Positions 41,230 to 50,308 of a DNA stretch of 64,000 bases are shown piece after piece. The translations under genes were made by a program, and so were the position numbers. Positions within the stretch are counted from its first letter, which is position 1. Each line of letters starts with the position of its first letter. The notes beneath the pieces were generated by a model that was not told the origin of the DNA, ran no database searches, and was given only the letters and a program-made list of their open reading frames with translations. The DNA is from Anaerolineales bacterium (GTDB taxonomy: Bacteria; Chloroflexota; Anaerolineae; Anaerolineales; Villigracilaceae): positions 62,001 through 126,000 of the forward strand of contig JAUQXA010000010.1 in NCBI GenBank assembly GCA_030834895.1, written 5' to 3'.

Positions 41230-42102
41230 ATGAACCTTTGGCAGGAATATGTACGACCTTCGTCTGTTACGGAGGCGGTTCAAGCCCTCGTATCGGCATC
41301 CGGTCCCGCCATGCCCATTGCGGGCGGAACGGACCTATTGCTCGACCTGAAACAGGGACGCCACGAGCCCGTTCACACCTTGATCGATTTGACCTTCGTC
41401 AAGGAGATGACGATGCTCGAATTGAGAGGGAATGAGCTTTTCATCGGCGCCGCTGTGGCGGTCAACCGCGTTGCAACCGACCCGCTGGTTGGGACGCACG
41501 CCCAGGCTTTGGTCGAAGCCTGTAATTTGATCGCAGGACCGCAAGTCCGCAACACAGCCACCATCGGGGGGAATGTGGCGCACGCCCTCCCCGCCGCTGA
41601 CGGAACCATCGCCCTGACCGCGCTCGACGCCCAGGCGGAAGTTGCCAGCCCGGCCGGGAATCGCCGAATGCCTTTCACCGCGCTCTTTGCAGGTCCCGGC
41701 AAATCGGCAATCAACCAAAAAGAAGAAATCATCGTCGGGTTTTACCTTCCTCAAGTCCAAAAAGGACAAGCCTCCTGCTTCAAGCGCATCATGCGTCCGC
41801 AGGGAGTTGCGCTTCCCATCCTGAACTGTTCTGTCTGGCTTGAACGCGAAGGGAATATCGTAAAGGATGTTCACATCGCCGTTGGACCCGGCGGCTCGAC
41901 TCCATTCCGTGCCACTGAAGCCGAGGCCTTCCTGCGCGGAAAACTCCTCAACGAAGAAAATTTCAACCGCACGCTCGAGTCCCTGCTTGGTCAAGCCAAA
42001 TTCCGCACCAGCGCCCGCCGCGCCAGCGCAGACTATCGCCGTCACATTGTCGGCGGCTTGTTCAAGGATGTGCTGGATACTGCATGGGGAAGAGCCTCCT
42101 AA
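41230..42102 (+). CDS. Molybdenum hydroxylase (xanthine dehydrogenase-type) FAD-binding subunit
   Basis: The 290-residue protein is the FAD subunit (XdhB/YgfM/CoxM type) that passes electrons from the FeS clusters to NAD or another acceptor. The start at 41230 gives the normal family length and begins 'MNLWQEYVRPSSVTEAVQAL'. FAD-binding motifs are 'PIAGGTDLLLDLKQG' (about 33-47) and 'RNTATIGGNVAHALPAADG' (about 107-125). The C-terminal domain ('GVALPILNCSVWLERE') follows. In this operon the FAD subunit and the fused FeS/Mo subunit are split by an inserted GIY-YIG gene. Confidence 0.92.
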   Translation: MNLWQEYVRPSSVTEAVQALVSASGPAMPIAGGTDLLLDLKQGRHEPVHTLIDLTFVKEMTMLELRGNELFIGAAVAVNRVATDPLVGTHAQALVEACNLIAGPQVRNTATIGGNVAHALPAADGTIALTALDAQAEVASPAGNRRMPFTALFAGPGKSAINQKEEIIVGFYLPQVQKGQASCFKRIMRPQGVALPILNCSVWLEREGNIVKDVHIAVGPGGSTPFRATEAEAFLRGKLLNEENFNRTLESLLGQAKFRTSARRASADYRRHIVGGLFKDVLDTAWGRAS

Positions 42103-42129
42103 CCACTTAGGCACATTTCAGGATAAATT

Positions 42130-42972
42130 ATGAGCGATAAACCTGAGTATTATGTCTATGTATATATTGATCCCCGAAACTTTGAAGAGTTTTATTACGG
42201 AAAAGGAACTGGGGACAGAAAACATGCTCACCTTGGCGATGATGGTGATTCTGAAAAAGCTAAAAGAATAAATGAGATTTATAAATCTGGGCTTAGACCG
42301 ATAATAAAAGTAATCGCCAAAGAACTTACTGAGCGTGAAGCGTTTTTGATTGAAAAGACTCTAATATGGAAACTTGGACGCACTTTGACGAATGTGTCTT
42401 CAGGACATTTCGCTGACAAATTTCGCCCTCACAACACAATGCATATAAACCTATATGGTTTTGATTTTCAAAACGGCGTTTATTTTTTCAATGTTGGCGA
42501 AGGTCCCCATAGGACTTGGGCGGATTGCAGAAAATATGGTTTTCTATCTGCTGGTCAAGGAAAAATATGGGGAGAACAAACTCAAGCCTTGCGTCAAGGT
42601 GATGTTGTTGTAGCATACTTAAGTAGGAAAGGTTATGTAGGTGTTGGTGTTGTACTTGAAGAGGCGATAATGGCGAAGGATTTTAGAATAAACGGAAAAA
42701 GATTAGACGAGTTAGATTTGATTTGCAAACGAATGATGGAAAATGCAAGCGATCCTGAAAAGGCAGAATATCCTGTTCGAGTTGAATGGAAAGCAAGTTG
42801 CGACTCCAGCGAAGCTAAATGGGCTAGAAATAGAGGACTATTTACTGCTCGAATGGCAAGAGCTTCGTTACAAAATCAAAAAGGAACGATGGATTTTATT
42901 TCATTGGCTTTCAAGATAGACTTAGAAAGTCTTTTGAAGAAAGAAGAAGTTGTAAAGGTAAACCAATCATGA
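42130..42972 (+). CDS. GIY-YIG (LEM-3-like) nuclease fused to a PUA/EVE-like domain, low-GC insert
   Basis: The N-terminal ~95 residues match the LEM-3-like GIY-YIG nuclease pattern: 'YYVYVYIDPRNFEEFYYGKG' (residues 7-26), Arg30, catalytic Glu75 in 'EAFLIEKTLIWKLG', and 'LTNVSSG'. Residues about 108-200 look like a PUA/EVE-type base-reading domain ('VYFFNVGEGPHRTWADC', 'GFLSAGQGKIWGEQTQAL', 'GDVVVAYLSRKGYVGVG'). A nuclease joined to a base reader suggests a target of modified nucleic acid, possibly defence; this is inference. The gene is A/T-rich (sample lines 23-25 G+C per 60 bases against 39 in the next gene), sits between two subunits of one enzyme, and overlaps the downstream start by 4 bases. 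No transposase or repeat flanks it. Confidence 0.75.
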   Translation: MSDKPEYYVYVYIDPRNFEEFYYGKGTGDRKHAHLGDDGDSEKAKRINEIYKSGLRPIIKVIAKELTEREAFLIEKTLIWKLGRTLTNVSSGHFADKFRPHNTMHINLYGFDFQNGVYFFNVGEGPHRTWADCRKYGFLSAGQGKIWGEQTQALRQGDVVVAYLSRKGYVGVGVVLEEAIMAKDFRINGKRLDELDLICKRMMENASDPEKAEYPVRVEWKASCDSSEAKWARNRGLFTARMARASLQNQKGTMDFISLAFKIDLESLLKKEEVVKVNQS

Positions 42973-45770
42973 CTAACAAAATCAATCTTACAGTTAACGG
43001 TATCAAACAAACAATGGAAGCCCGCCCCGGCGAGACTCTCTCCTCCCTTCTCCGTATGAGACTTCACCTTACGGGTACAAAGATCGGGTGTGAAGAAGCG
43101 GAGTGCGGCGCGTGTACTGTCCTTGTGGACGGCGAGCCGACCATGTCCTGTGTTTATCCTGCCGAGCGGGCCGATGGCAAGACCATTGTCACCATCGAAG
43201 GGCTGGCGCAGCGCGTCCACGAAGAGATGAAACTGCACCCTTTGCAGGAAGCCTTCGTGGAGCAGGGCGCTGTCCAGTGCGGATTCTGCATCCCCGGACA
43301 AATCATGACCGCATACGCCCTGCTCAAGCGCAACCCGAACCCCGACAGCGAGGATATTCGTTTTGCGTTGAAAGATACGCTCTGCCGCTGTGCGGGTTAT
43401 CCATCCATCGAGCGGGCGATTATTTCTGCGGCACAAGCTCTTCGCACCGGTGAACCTGTCCAGAAGCCGACCCACATTCTCGATTCAGCGCGAGGCGGCG
43501 CTCACAAGGCTGTCGGGCACAAGTTCCATCGCCCCGAGGCGGTGGAGAAGGTGACAGGCGAAGCCATCTACACCGACGACATCGTCCTCGATGGCATGTT
43601 GTTTGCCAAAGTCAAACGCGCGATGATTCCGCACGGCTTCCTGACCAAACTCGACATCTCCAAAGCCCAAGCCCTGCCTGGTGTGATTTCAATTCTCACC
43701 GCCCAAGACATCCCCGGCGAAAAGACTCACGGACTGGTCATCTACGACTGGCCCATCCTGGTGGGACTCGGCGAGCGCGTTCGTTATGTCGGCGACGCGC
43801 TGGCAATTGTCGCCGCCGAGACTCAGTCGATTGCCGAAGAAGCCGTAAGTCTGATCGAAGCAGAGTTCGACCTCCAGCCCATCATCACCAACGCCGTGAT
43901 GGCAAAACAGGACGGCGTGCCGCAAATCCACGAGAAGGGCAATCTGCTCAAGCACATCAAAGTCCGCAAGGGTGACATGGACAAGGGCTTTGCCGAAGCC
44001 GATGTGATTCTCGAACACACCTTCCACACGCCTGCAACCGACCACGCTTTCATCGAGCCTGAATGTAGCATTGCTGAACCACTCCCCGATGGACGCATGA
44101 ATATCTATGTTGGCTCACAAATCCCGTACCAGGATCGCACGCAGGTTGCCCGCGCTTTGGGCTGGGACGAGTCCCGCGTCCGCGTGATTGGTCAATTGAT
44201 GGGCGGCGGCTTCGGCGGTAAGGAAGACATCATGGGGCAGATTCATTCCGCCATGCTTGCCAACGTCACCAAGCGCCCCGTCAAACTGCTCTTCGACCGT
44301 CAGGAAAGTTTGCTCGTTCATCCGAAGCGCCATGCCACGCAGATTCAGGTCAAGGTCGGCGCGAAGAAGGACGGGCGCATTGTGGCAATGCAGACCGAAC
44401 TCTACGGCGACACGGGCGCGTATGCGTCGCTCGGCGAAAAGGTGATGACCCGCGCCACCACGCATTCGGCTGGACCTTACGACATCGAACACGTCCGCGC
44501 CGACTGCTATGCCATGTACACCAACAACCCGCCCGCGGGCGCGTTTCGCGGCTTCGGCGTGTTGCAATCCGCCTTCGCGGTGGAATCGATGATGGACATG
44601 CTCGCCGAAAAACTCGGCATGGATCGAGTCCAACTGCGGCGCATGAATGCTTTGCACGTCGGAAGCGTGACCAACACGGGACAAGTCCTGCGCGACTCTG
44701 TCGGCTTGACCGAATGTATCGACAAGGTCGAAGCGGAAATGTTGAAGCATGACAAAGACCCCTTCATCCCGAAAGCTGACCCTGCCAACCCGAACCTCGT
44801 CCGCGTTTGGGGTTATGCCTCGGCGTACAAGAACACGGGACTTGGCGGCGGCGCGCCCGACATCTCCGGCGCGGACGTGGAACTCTACGAAGACGGAACT
44901 TTCCAGGTTCGTTCTTCCGCCGCCGAACTCGGTCAGGGGCTGGTCACGGTCATGCGGTTGGTTGTCTCCGAAGAATTGGGCGTGACACCCGACAAGGTCA
45001 GCGTCCTCGTCATGGACACCGACTTGACCCCCAACGGCGGACCCACCACCGCATCCCGCCAGACCTTCGTGACGGGCAACGCATCGCGCTATGCGGCAAA
45101 GACCCTGCGTGACGAAATCTCCGCTTCGATGGCTGAGAAGTACGATGTGCGCCCCGATCAAATCCGCTTCGAGGACGGGGTTGTCCACGTCAACGGGCAT
45201 TCGTTGACCTACGCGGAAATCTACAAGGAAATGACCGCCGCCGGGCAGAAGCCTTGTGTCCGTTACGAGTATGAAGCGCCGAAGACCCAGCCCCTCGGCA
45301 CAGGCGGCGACATGCACTTCGCCTTCTCTTTCGCCACGCAAGCCGCGCAAATCGAGCTCAACAAACTGACTGGCGAAGTGAGCGTGTTGAAGGTCATCTC
45401 TGCCAACGACGTGGGCATGGCGATCAACCCGCTCGGTTTGCAGGGACAGGTCGAAGGCGGCGTGATGATGGGCCTGGGTCACTGCCTGACCGAAGAATTC
45501 ATCGTCGAGAACGGACAGGTTGTCACCGACCACCTTGCCCGATACCGCGTCCCCGGTATCATGCTCACGCCTGAGATCACCTCCATCATCGTCGAACATC
45601 CCGTCGAGGCGGGACCCTACGGCGCGAAGGGCGTCGGCGAAGTCTCCAGCATCCCGACCATCCCCGCCATTACCAACGCCATCTACAACGCCGTCGGCGT
45701 GCGGGTGGACAAGCTCCCCGTGGATCAGGAAGTGATTGCAAGGGAGATTTGGGAGAGGGAGGGGAAGTAA
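42969..45770 (+). CDS. xdhD: Molybdenum hydroxylase, fused 2Fe-2S and molybdopterin subunit (XdhD-like)
   Basis: This 933-residue protein joins the FeS and Mo subunits of a xanthine dehydrogenase-type enzyme, as in E. coli XdhD, and probably hydroxylates a purine. The plant-type cluster ligands are Cys41, 46, 49 and 61; the second cluster uses Cys104, 107, 139 and 141 ('QCGFCIPGQ' and 'CRCAGY'). The Mo domain shows 'QLMGGGFGGKEDIMG', 'AFRGFGVLQSAFAVESMMD' and, near the end, 'GAKGVGEVSSIPTIPAI' with the catalytic Glu. No in-frame TGA or other sign of selenocysteine is seen. The first ~15 codons are A/T-rich like the GIY-YIG gene, so the insertion boundary may lie inside this reading frame. A terminator follows. 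Confidence 0.92.
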   Translation: MTNKINLTVNGIKQTMEARPGETLSSLLRMRLHLTGTKIGCEEAECGACTVLVDGEPTMSCVYPAERADGKTIVTIEGLAQRVHEEMKLHPLQEAFVEQGAVQCGFCIPGQIMTAYALLKRNPNPDSEDIRFALKDTLCRCAGYPSIERAIISAAQALRTGEPVQKPTHILDSARGGAHKAVGHKFHRPEAVEKVTGEAIYTDDIVLDGMLFAKVKRAMIPHGFLTKLDISKAQALPGVISILTAQDIPGEKTHGLVIYDWPILVGLGERVRYVGDALAIVAAETQSIAEEAVSLIEAEFDLQPIITNAVMAKQDGVPQIHEKGNLLKHIKVRKGDMDKGFAEADVILEHTFHTPATDHAFIEPECSIAEPLPDGRMNIYVGSQIPYQDRTQVARALGWDESRVRVIGQLMGGGFGGKEDIMGQIHSAMLANVTKRPVKLLFDRQESLLVHPKRHATQIQVKVGAKKDGRIVAMQTELYGDTGAYASLGEKVMTRATTHSAGPYDIEHVRADCYAMYTNNPPAGAFRGFGVLQSAFAVESMMDMLAEKLGMDRVQLRRMNALHVGSVTNTGQVLRDSVGLTECIDKVEAEMLKHDKDPFIPKADPANPNLVRVWGYASAYKNTGLGGGAPDISGADVELYEDGTFQVRSSAAELGQGLVTVMRLVVSEELGVTPDKVSVLVMDTDLTPNGGPTTASRQTFVTGNASRYAAKTLRDEISASMAEKYDVRPDQIRFEDGVVHVNGHSLTYAEIYKEMTAAGQKPCVRYEYEAPKTQPLGTGGDMHFAFSFATQAAQIELNKLTGEVSVLKVISANDVGMAINPLGLQGQVEGGVMMGLGHCLTEEFIVENGQVVTDHLARYRVPGIMLTPEITSIIVEHPVEAGPYGAKGVGEVSSIPTIPAITNAIYNAVGVRVDKLPVDQEVIAREIWEREGK

Positions 45771-45796
45771 TCAGAGGACAGTAGCCAATAATCAGT

Positions 45797-45835
45797 CAGC
45801 CCTCCGAGTTTGGAATTCGGAGGGCTGTGTTTTAT
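45797..45835 (+). terminator. Rho-independent terminator of the hydroxylase operon
   Basis: CAGCCCTCCGA and TCGGAGGGCTG form a perfect 11-bp stem with a 9-base loop followed by TGTTTTAT, 27 bases behind the xdhD-like stop codon. Confidence 0.85.
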
Positions 45836-45885
45836 CCTATTCAGGTCTTACCCAGCTGTTGCATTTTACGCAAAGAACGAGACTT

Positions 45886-46374
45886 CTACATCTTGTTATT
45901 GATAATTTCGATTGCCGCTTTCCCTGTCATGTGTTCAATTGTGACTTCCCCCGCACATACCCTGTTCCAATCGCGCTCGATTTCGGTTCGTCCTTCGGCG
46001 ATGTAATCGGGGGAATACTTCTCTATCAGGCATTCGAGGGCGTACTTCTTCTCGCTGTCCTCCGTGAGAATTCTTGCCCTGCCAAAAACAATTGCGCTGC
46101 GGAAATGGGTGGTGAAGGATTTCTGTATAACGTCATCCGTTTTTATAACGCAAAAAGACACCTTGTTGTTCTTTTCTATACCATCGATTTTATGTCCCTC
46201 TTTCGCAAAGTGAAAATACAGTTTCCCGTCCTTATAGGCAAAACTCAAAGGGACGGCATAAGGATAATCGTCGTCGCCTGTGACCGCCAAAACTCCCGAT
46301 GTGCAGGATTGTAATATCTCAATCGTTTTCGCTTCAGACAATAACTGCTTCTTCCTTCTCATTTCTCTGAACAT
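45886..46374 (-). CDS. Pyridoxamine 5'-phosphate oxidase-like flavin protein
   Basis: The start at 46374 follows AGGAG and gives 162 residues; an in-frame ATG further up (46428) lacks a ribosome site. The protein belongs to the PNPOx-like/nitroimidazole-resistance (NimA-type) split-barrel family: 'TSGVLAVTGDDDYPYAVPLS' (about 30-49), 'LYFHFAKEGHKIDGIEKNNK' and 'VSFCVIKTDD'. Such proteins bind FMN or heme and reduce small compounds, but the substrate is unknown. It is convergent with the hydroxylase operon. Confidence 0.85.
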   Translation of the reverse strand: MFREMRRKKQLLSEAKTIEILQSCTSGVLAVTGDDDYPYAVPLSFAYKDGKLYFHFAKEGHKIDGIEKNNKVSFCVIKTDDVIQKSFTTHFRSAIVFGRARILTEDSEKKYALECLIEKYSPDYIAEGRTEIERDWNRVCAGEVTIEHMTGKAAIEIINNKM

Positions 46375-46460
46375 GGTTTCTCCTGTAATTGAAAACGACC
46401 GGCGTCCAACCATTGTGTCCGACGCCATTTCACCGTCGAAATTATACGGCTTTTCTGATG

Positions 46461-47762
46461 CTACGGATATTTAACTTCCACGTTATCGAATGCCACCGTC
46501 ACGGGCTTGTCGTCAATGGCAAAGCGACCGGCTTGCAGGGCAAACCCACCGGCGGTGAGACTGGCATCCTGTGACGAAATCACCAATTGATCGTTGGCGT
46601 AAAGTTCCAGCGTGCTACCGGAGCAGACCACGCGGATGCGATTGGTCACGCCGCCGCCTGGTTGGATGGCTGTCGAGGCGGCCCAGTCAACGATGGTTTC
46701 CGCCATCCCGTTGACCTTTTTCTTCAGCGTGTAGTAGGCATCGCCATCGATATGGAAGGAATAATGGTTGTCATTGTTGACGTAGCGGCAGGCGGCCCCA
46801 TAACTGACATTGGCTTGTGTGCCTTCCTGAATGACGACATCGAAAGTCATGTCCACATCCGAGAGCGCCAACTGTGGCCAAACCCTGTAGACTGTATCCG
46901 CATCCTTGACCTTCATCACCAGTTGACCATTCTCGATCTGGGCGCTGTTGCCGTTTTCATCGAAGAGGTCCCAGTTGTTGTGATTGTCCTCGAAGGAATC
47001 GGTCAGCGGGGATTCTGTGGGACGTTCCCATGCCTGCGGCTCCAGCGCGATCAAATTGGAAAAACTCACGGCGACGGGGTTCTTGTCGTTCAGGTTGTTC
47101 GCGTACGCCCCCACCATCAGGTTGAAGGAACCACCCGAAAGGGATGTGTCCGCTACGTCGGCCGTGAGGACATCGTTGATATACAGGATCAGGCGTCCTT
47201 CACTGCAAATGGTTCGTATGCGGTTGTCCGCGCCGATACCTTGCTTGATTACGCCTGATTTTGTCCATTCCGCAAGGTAGGCTTTTTCTCCATTCACGCT
47301 TTTATCAATGGCGTAAGTGCCGTCCGGGGCGACGCGCACCCGGTGATAGTTGTCCCCATCGGTGAAGTGGCAGAGGAAACCGTAGGCGATATTCTCAGGC
47401 GCGCCCTCGGTAAATTCGGTATCCACGGAAATATCAACCTCTGAAACCGATACGGGTGGTGTGAACCAGTAAAAGCTATCATTCGGGACAAGGACGCGCA
47501 CCTTGAATTTGCCATCTTCAATCACGGTCTCGGTGTCGGCGTCTGCGCCGACATGCCAGTTGTTCGAGTTGTCGGCGAAGCCATCGGTGAAAAGAATGCC
47601 CTCCAGCGCAGGATCAGCTGTCGGTGTGGGAGAGGGGGCAACTGTCGACGTGGGTTCGGATTGTCCTGTCTCCGGCATGGACGAGAACTGCGAACAGGCC
47701 AGTACGGCGATTAACAGGAAAGCCGGCACAAAGAGGATATGTTTCGTACGGGTAAGTTTCAT
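46461..47762 (-). CDS. Lipoprotein with two LamG/DUF1080-like jelly-roll domains
   Basis: The start at 47762 has GGAG 9 bases upstream and begins the signal peptide, which ends in LLIAVLACSQ. After a short Ser/Thr/Pro linker there are two copies of a ~190-residue domain: 'LFTDGFADNSNNWHVGADAD' (about 57-76) and 'PLTDSFEDNHNNWDLFDENG' (about 252-271), each with later 'NRIRTICSEGRLILYINDVL' and 'NRIRVVCSGSTLELYANDQL'. These are concanavalin-like (3-keto-disaccharide hydrolase/LamG) folds that bind carbohydrate or protein. No catalytic residues can be assigned. A surface-binding role is inferred. Confidence 0.75.
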   Translation of the reverse strand: MKLTRTKHILFVPAFLLIAVLACSQFSSMPETGQSEPTSTVAPSPTPTADPALEGILFTDGFADNSNNWHVGADADTETVIEDGKFKVRVLVPNDSFYWFTPPVSVSEVDISVDTEFTEGAPENIAYGFLCHFTDGDNYHRVRVAPDGTYAIDKSVNGEKAYLAEWTKSGVIKQGIGADNRIRTICSEGRLILYINDVLTADVADTSLSGGSFNLMVGAYANNLNDKNPVAVSFSNLIALEPQAWERPTESPLTDSFEDNHNNWDLFDENGNSAQIENGQLVMKVKDADTVYRVWPQLALSDVDMTFDVVIQEGTQANVSYGAACRYVNNDNHYSFHIDGDAYYTLKKKVNGMAETIVDWAASTAIQPGGGVTNRIRVVCSGSTLELYANDQLVISSQDASLTAGGFALQAGRFAIDDKPVTVAFDNVEVKYP

Positions 47763-47882
47763 GTCCATTCTCTCCTGGTTGACTGGTATGAATAAACTCA
47801 ACTACGGTGTGCAAGGTGATTTTCGAGAGTATACCTTGCCTGTCCTTATATCGGGTAAAATCAGGAAAAAAAGAGGAGCCTC

Positions 47883-49151
47883 ATGAATAAATTCACCGGC
47901 TATCGTTGTTCACTTTGTGGGACTGAATACCTGCCTGGCCAGGTGACTTACACCTGCCCTAAGGATGGCGGCAATCTCGACGTCATCCCCGATTACGATT
48001 TCATCAAGAAGAAATTTCACCCGGAGGATGTTACCTCGCGCAGCGAGTCCTCGCTTTGGCGATACCTGCCCTTACTGACTGTAAATGAACCCGCGGGCGA
48101 TTCCACCCCCCTGCACGCCGCAGGCTGGACTCCTGTGTTTGCCATGCCGCGTCTCGCGGATAAGCTGGGTCTCAAACATCTCTGGCTGAAGGATGAGTCG
48201 CGCAACCCGACCGCTTCATTCAAGGACCGCGCCAGTGCTGTGGTTGTGACCCGCGCGCATGAAATCAAAGCCGAAATCGTGGTCACCGCTTCCACCGGTA
48301 ATGCGGGTGCGGCGTTGGCGGGCATGTCTGCCGCAGTGGGACAAAAGGCTGTCATCTTTGCGCCCAAGTCCGCTCCCCAGGCGAAGGTGGCCCAATTGCT
48401 CGTCTTCGGTGCAAAAGTTATCCTGGTGGATGGGACCTACGACGATGCCTTCGACCTGACGGTAAAAGCCGCCGACGAATTTGGCTGGTACTGCCGCAAT
48501 ACGGGCTACAACCCGTTTACGCTTGAGGGCAAGAAAACTGCCGCCTTTGAAATTTGGGAGTGGTGGCTAGAAGCCCATCGCGACTGGCACAAGAAGGACA
48601 GCCAGTTGGACAATCATTCTCCTTTGACTATTCTTGTTTCCGTGGGCGACGGCAACATCATCTCCGGCATTCACAAGGGTTTCAAGGATTTGCTGGCTTT
48701 GGGCTGGATTCCCAGCATGCCGCGCATCATCGGTGTGCAGGCGGAAGGTTCCGCAGCCATCGCCAACGCCTTCTTTGCAAATACCGAGACTATTACGCCT
48801 GTCTCTGCAACCACCCTTGCGGACAGCATCTCTGTGGACCTGCCGCGTGACGGCGTCCGTGCGGTGCGTGCCGCGAAGCAAACCAACGGGACGTACATTA
48901 CCGTCTCCGATGACGAGATCATCAAGGCGATTGCCGAACTTGGAAAGATGGGTGTCTTTGCCGAACCGGCCGGGGCGACGGCCTACGCCGGGTTGGTAAA
49001 GGCGGCAGGCTCGGGCGTGATCGGAAGCGACGACCCGGTGCTGGTTCTGAATACCGGCAGCGGACTCAAAGATGTCCGCGCGGCGATGCAGGCGGTCCAA
49101 CCTGCTTCCACCATTGAACCGACTTTGGAGGCTGTCAAAAAGATTTTATGA
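47883..49151 (+). CDS. thrC: Threonine synthase
   Basis: Threonine synthase converts O-phosphohomoserine to threonine with pyridoxal phosphate. The 422-residue protein has an N-terminal zinc ribbon ('YRCSLCGTEYLPGQ', 'YTCPKDGGNL'), the PLP lysine in 'NPTASFKDRASAVVVTRA' (about residue 111), the phosphate loop 'TASTGNAGAALAGMSAA' and a C-terminal 'VLNTGSGLKD'. The start has an AGAGGAG site. Its stop overlaps the next gene by 4 bases. Related PLP enzymes of this fold exist, but the zinc ribbon and motifs favour threonine synthase. Confidence 0.9.
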   Translation: MNKFTGYRCSLCGTEYLPGQVTYTCPKDGGNLDVIPDYDFIKKKFHPEDVTSRSESSLWRYLPLLTVNEPAGDSTPLHAAGWTPVFAMPRLADKLGLKHLWLKDESRNPTASFKDRASAVVVTRAHEIKAEIVVTASTGNAGAALAGMSAAVGQKAVIFAPKSAPQAKVAQLLVFGAKVILVDGTYDDAFDLTVKAADEFGWYCRNTGYNPFTLEGKKTAAFEIWEWWLEAHRDWHKKDSQLDNHSPLTILVSVGDGNIISGIHKGFKDLLALGWIPSMPRIIGVQAEGSAAIANAFFANTETITPVSATTLADSISVDLPRDGVRAVRAAKQTNGTYITVSDDEIIKAIAELGKMGVFAEPAGATAYAGLVKAAGSGVIGSDDPVLVLNTGSGLKDVRAAMQAVQPASTIEPTLEAVKKIL

Positions 49152-50296
49152 AAGATACTCCGTGGAGCATGACCGCCCGTTACGTGGCGGGAATCATTAT
49201 TTTTGCGGCGGTGGTTACCCTGCTGATCTATGCGCGGCAGGCGGTGAAAATGCTGGTCATTGCGGGATTTGTTTCGTATTTGATCAGCCCCGCTGTGGCC
49301 TTGCTGACTCAGAACACAAAACTTTCCCGCATGGCGGCGGTGAACATCGTCTATTTTTCCGCGCTGATCGTGATGGTTGGGCTTCCCGCTACATTTACCC
49401 CGATTTTCTTCGACGAAATAAAGATTGTAGTCAGCGACCTGCTTGATCTTTCCCGCCAGATCGGCGATTTGCTTTCAAAGCCGGTGCAGTTCGGCAACAT
49501 GGTTTTTCATTTCAAGCAGGTTGGGGAAAGTTTTGCGCATTTGCAGGAGTCGATCCTCACCCCATTGCCGGAAGAAGCTTTGGCATTGCTTGAATCGACC
49601 TCGATCAGCACTTTGTGGTTTTTGGTGATTCTGGTCAGCGTGCATTTGTTTCTGAGCGAATGGCCCCGCATGCGCGACTGGATGATCAACCTCGCGCCAC
49701 AGCCATATCATCATGATATGCGCGAGTTATACAAACGTCTGCGCGAAGTTTGGATGGCGTACCTGCGCGGGCAGATCGTGCTGATGCTGGTGGTTGGTAC
49801 TGTGTTTACCATTGCCTGGGCGATCATCGGAATCCCCGGCGCGCTGGTGCTGGGTGCAATTGCCGGGTTGTTCACTCTGGTTCCTGATGTTGGACCTTTT
49901 TTGGCAGTAGCGCTGGCTTTTGGCGTTGCCCTCCTCGAAGGGTCGAATTGGATTTCACTGTCCAATTTTTGGGTGGCGGGTATTGTGGCAATAACCTACC
50001 TGGTGTTGATTAATCTCAAAAATTTTTTCCTGCGCCCGATCATCATGGGTCGCAGTCTCCGCATGAATGAGGCGCTGATATTTATCGCGATCATGATTGC
50101 CACCATTCTGGAAGGCATCATGGGCGCGTTGTTGATTGTGCCGCTCATGGCTTCGGTGGCTGTCATCGCGGAGTATCTGCGCCGCCGTATATTGGGACTG
50201 CCGCCTTTTGACCTTGATGATGTAAATCAGGATGAAATTCTTGGCGAAAAAGCGAAGAACAAGTATAAACCGCGCATAACCTCACGAATCTATTGA
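49148..50296 (+). CDS. AI-2E family transporter-like membrane protein
   Basis: The 382-residue protein has about eight membrane segments in the arrangement of the AI-2E/PerM family: two N-terminal helices, a long amphipathic soluble region (about 75-165), and a C-terminal membrane block with 'GIPGALVLGAIAGLFTLVPDVG' and 'IMGRSLRMNEALIFIAIMIA'. Members export varied small molecules or act as Na+/H+ antiporters; the substrate is not visible. Translation is coupled to threonine synthase by a 4-base overlap. Confidence 0.88.
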   Translation: MKDTPWSMTARYVAGIIIFAAVVTLLIYARQAVKMLVIAGFVSYLISPAVALLTQNTKLSRMAAVNIVYFSALIVMVGLPATFTPIFFDEIKIVVSDLLDLSRQIGDLLSKPVQFGNMVFHFKQVGESFAHLQESILTPLPEEALALLESTSISTLWFLVILVSVHLFLSEWPRMRDWMINLAPQPYHHDMRELYKRLREVWMAYLRGQIVLMLVVGTVFTIAWAIIGIPGALVLGAIAGLFTLVPDVGPFLAVALAFGVALLEGSNWISLSNFWVAGIVAITYLVLINLKNFFLRPIIMGRSLRMNEALIFIAIMIATILEGIMGALLIVPLMASVAVIAEYLRRRILGLPPFDLDDVNQDEILGEKAKNKYKPRITSRIY

Positions 50297-50308
50297 AGGC
50301 ATCAAAAT

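Noticed and set aside
42103..42972. Complete mobile element around the GIY-YIG gene
   Set aside because: No transposase, integrase, terminal inverted repeat, target-site duplication or intron/intein boundary was found. GIY-YIG of the homing type was considered, but the LEM-3-like pattern and the free-standing gene do not support an intron-encoded enzyme.
44115..45599. 494-codon - strand ORF inside the XdhD-like gene
   Set aside because: Antisense shadow of a clear molybdenum hydroxylase gene, with His/Gly-rich composition typical of reversed codons.
42969..45770. Selenoprotein nature of the XdhD-like enzyme
   Set aside because: Enzymes of this cluster type are called selenium-linked, but no in-frame TGA, SECIS-like element or selenium gene is visible here. 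Labile selenium cannot be judged from sequence.
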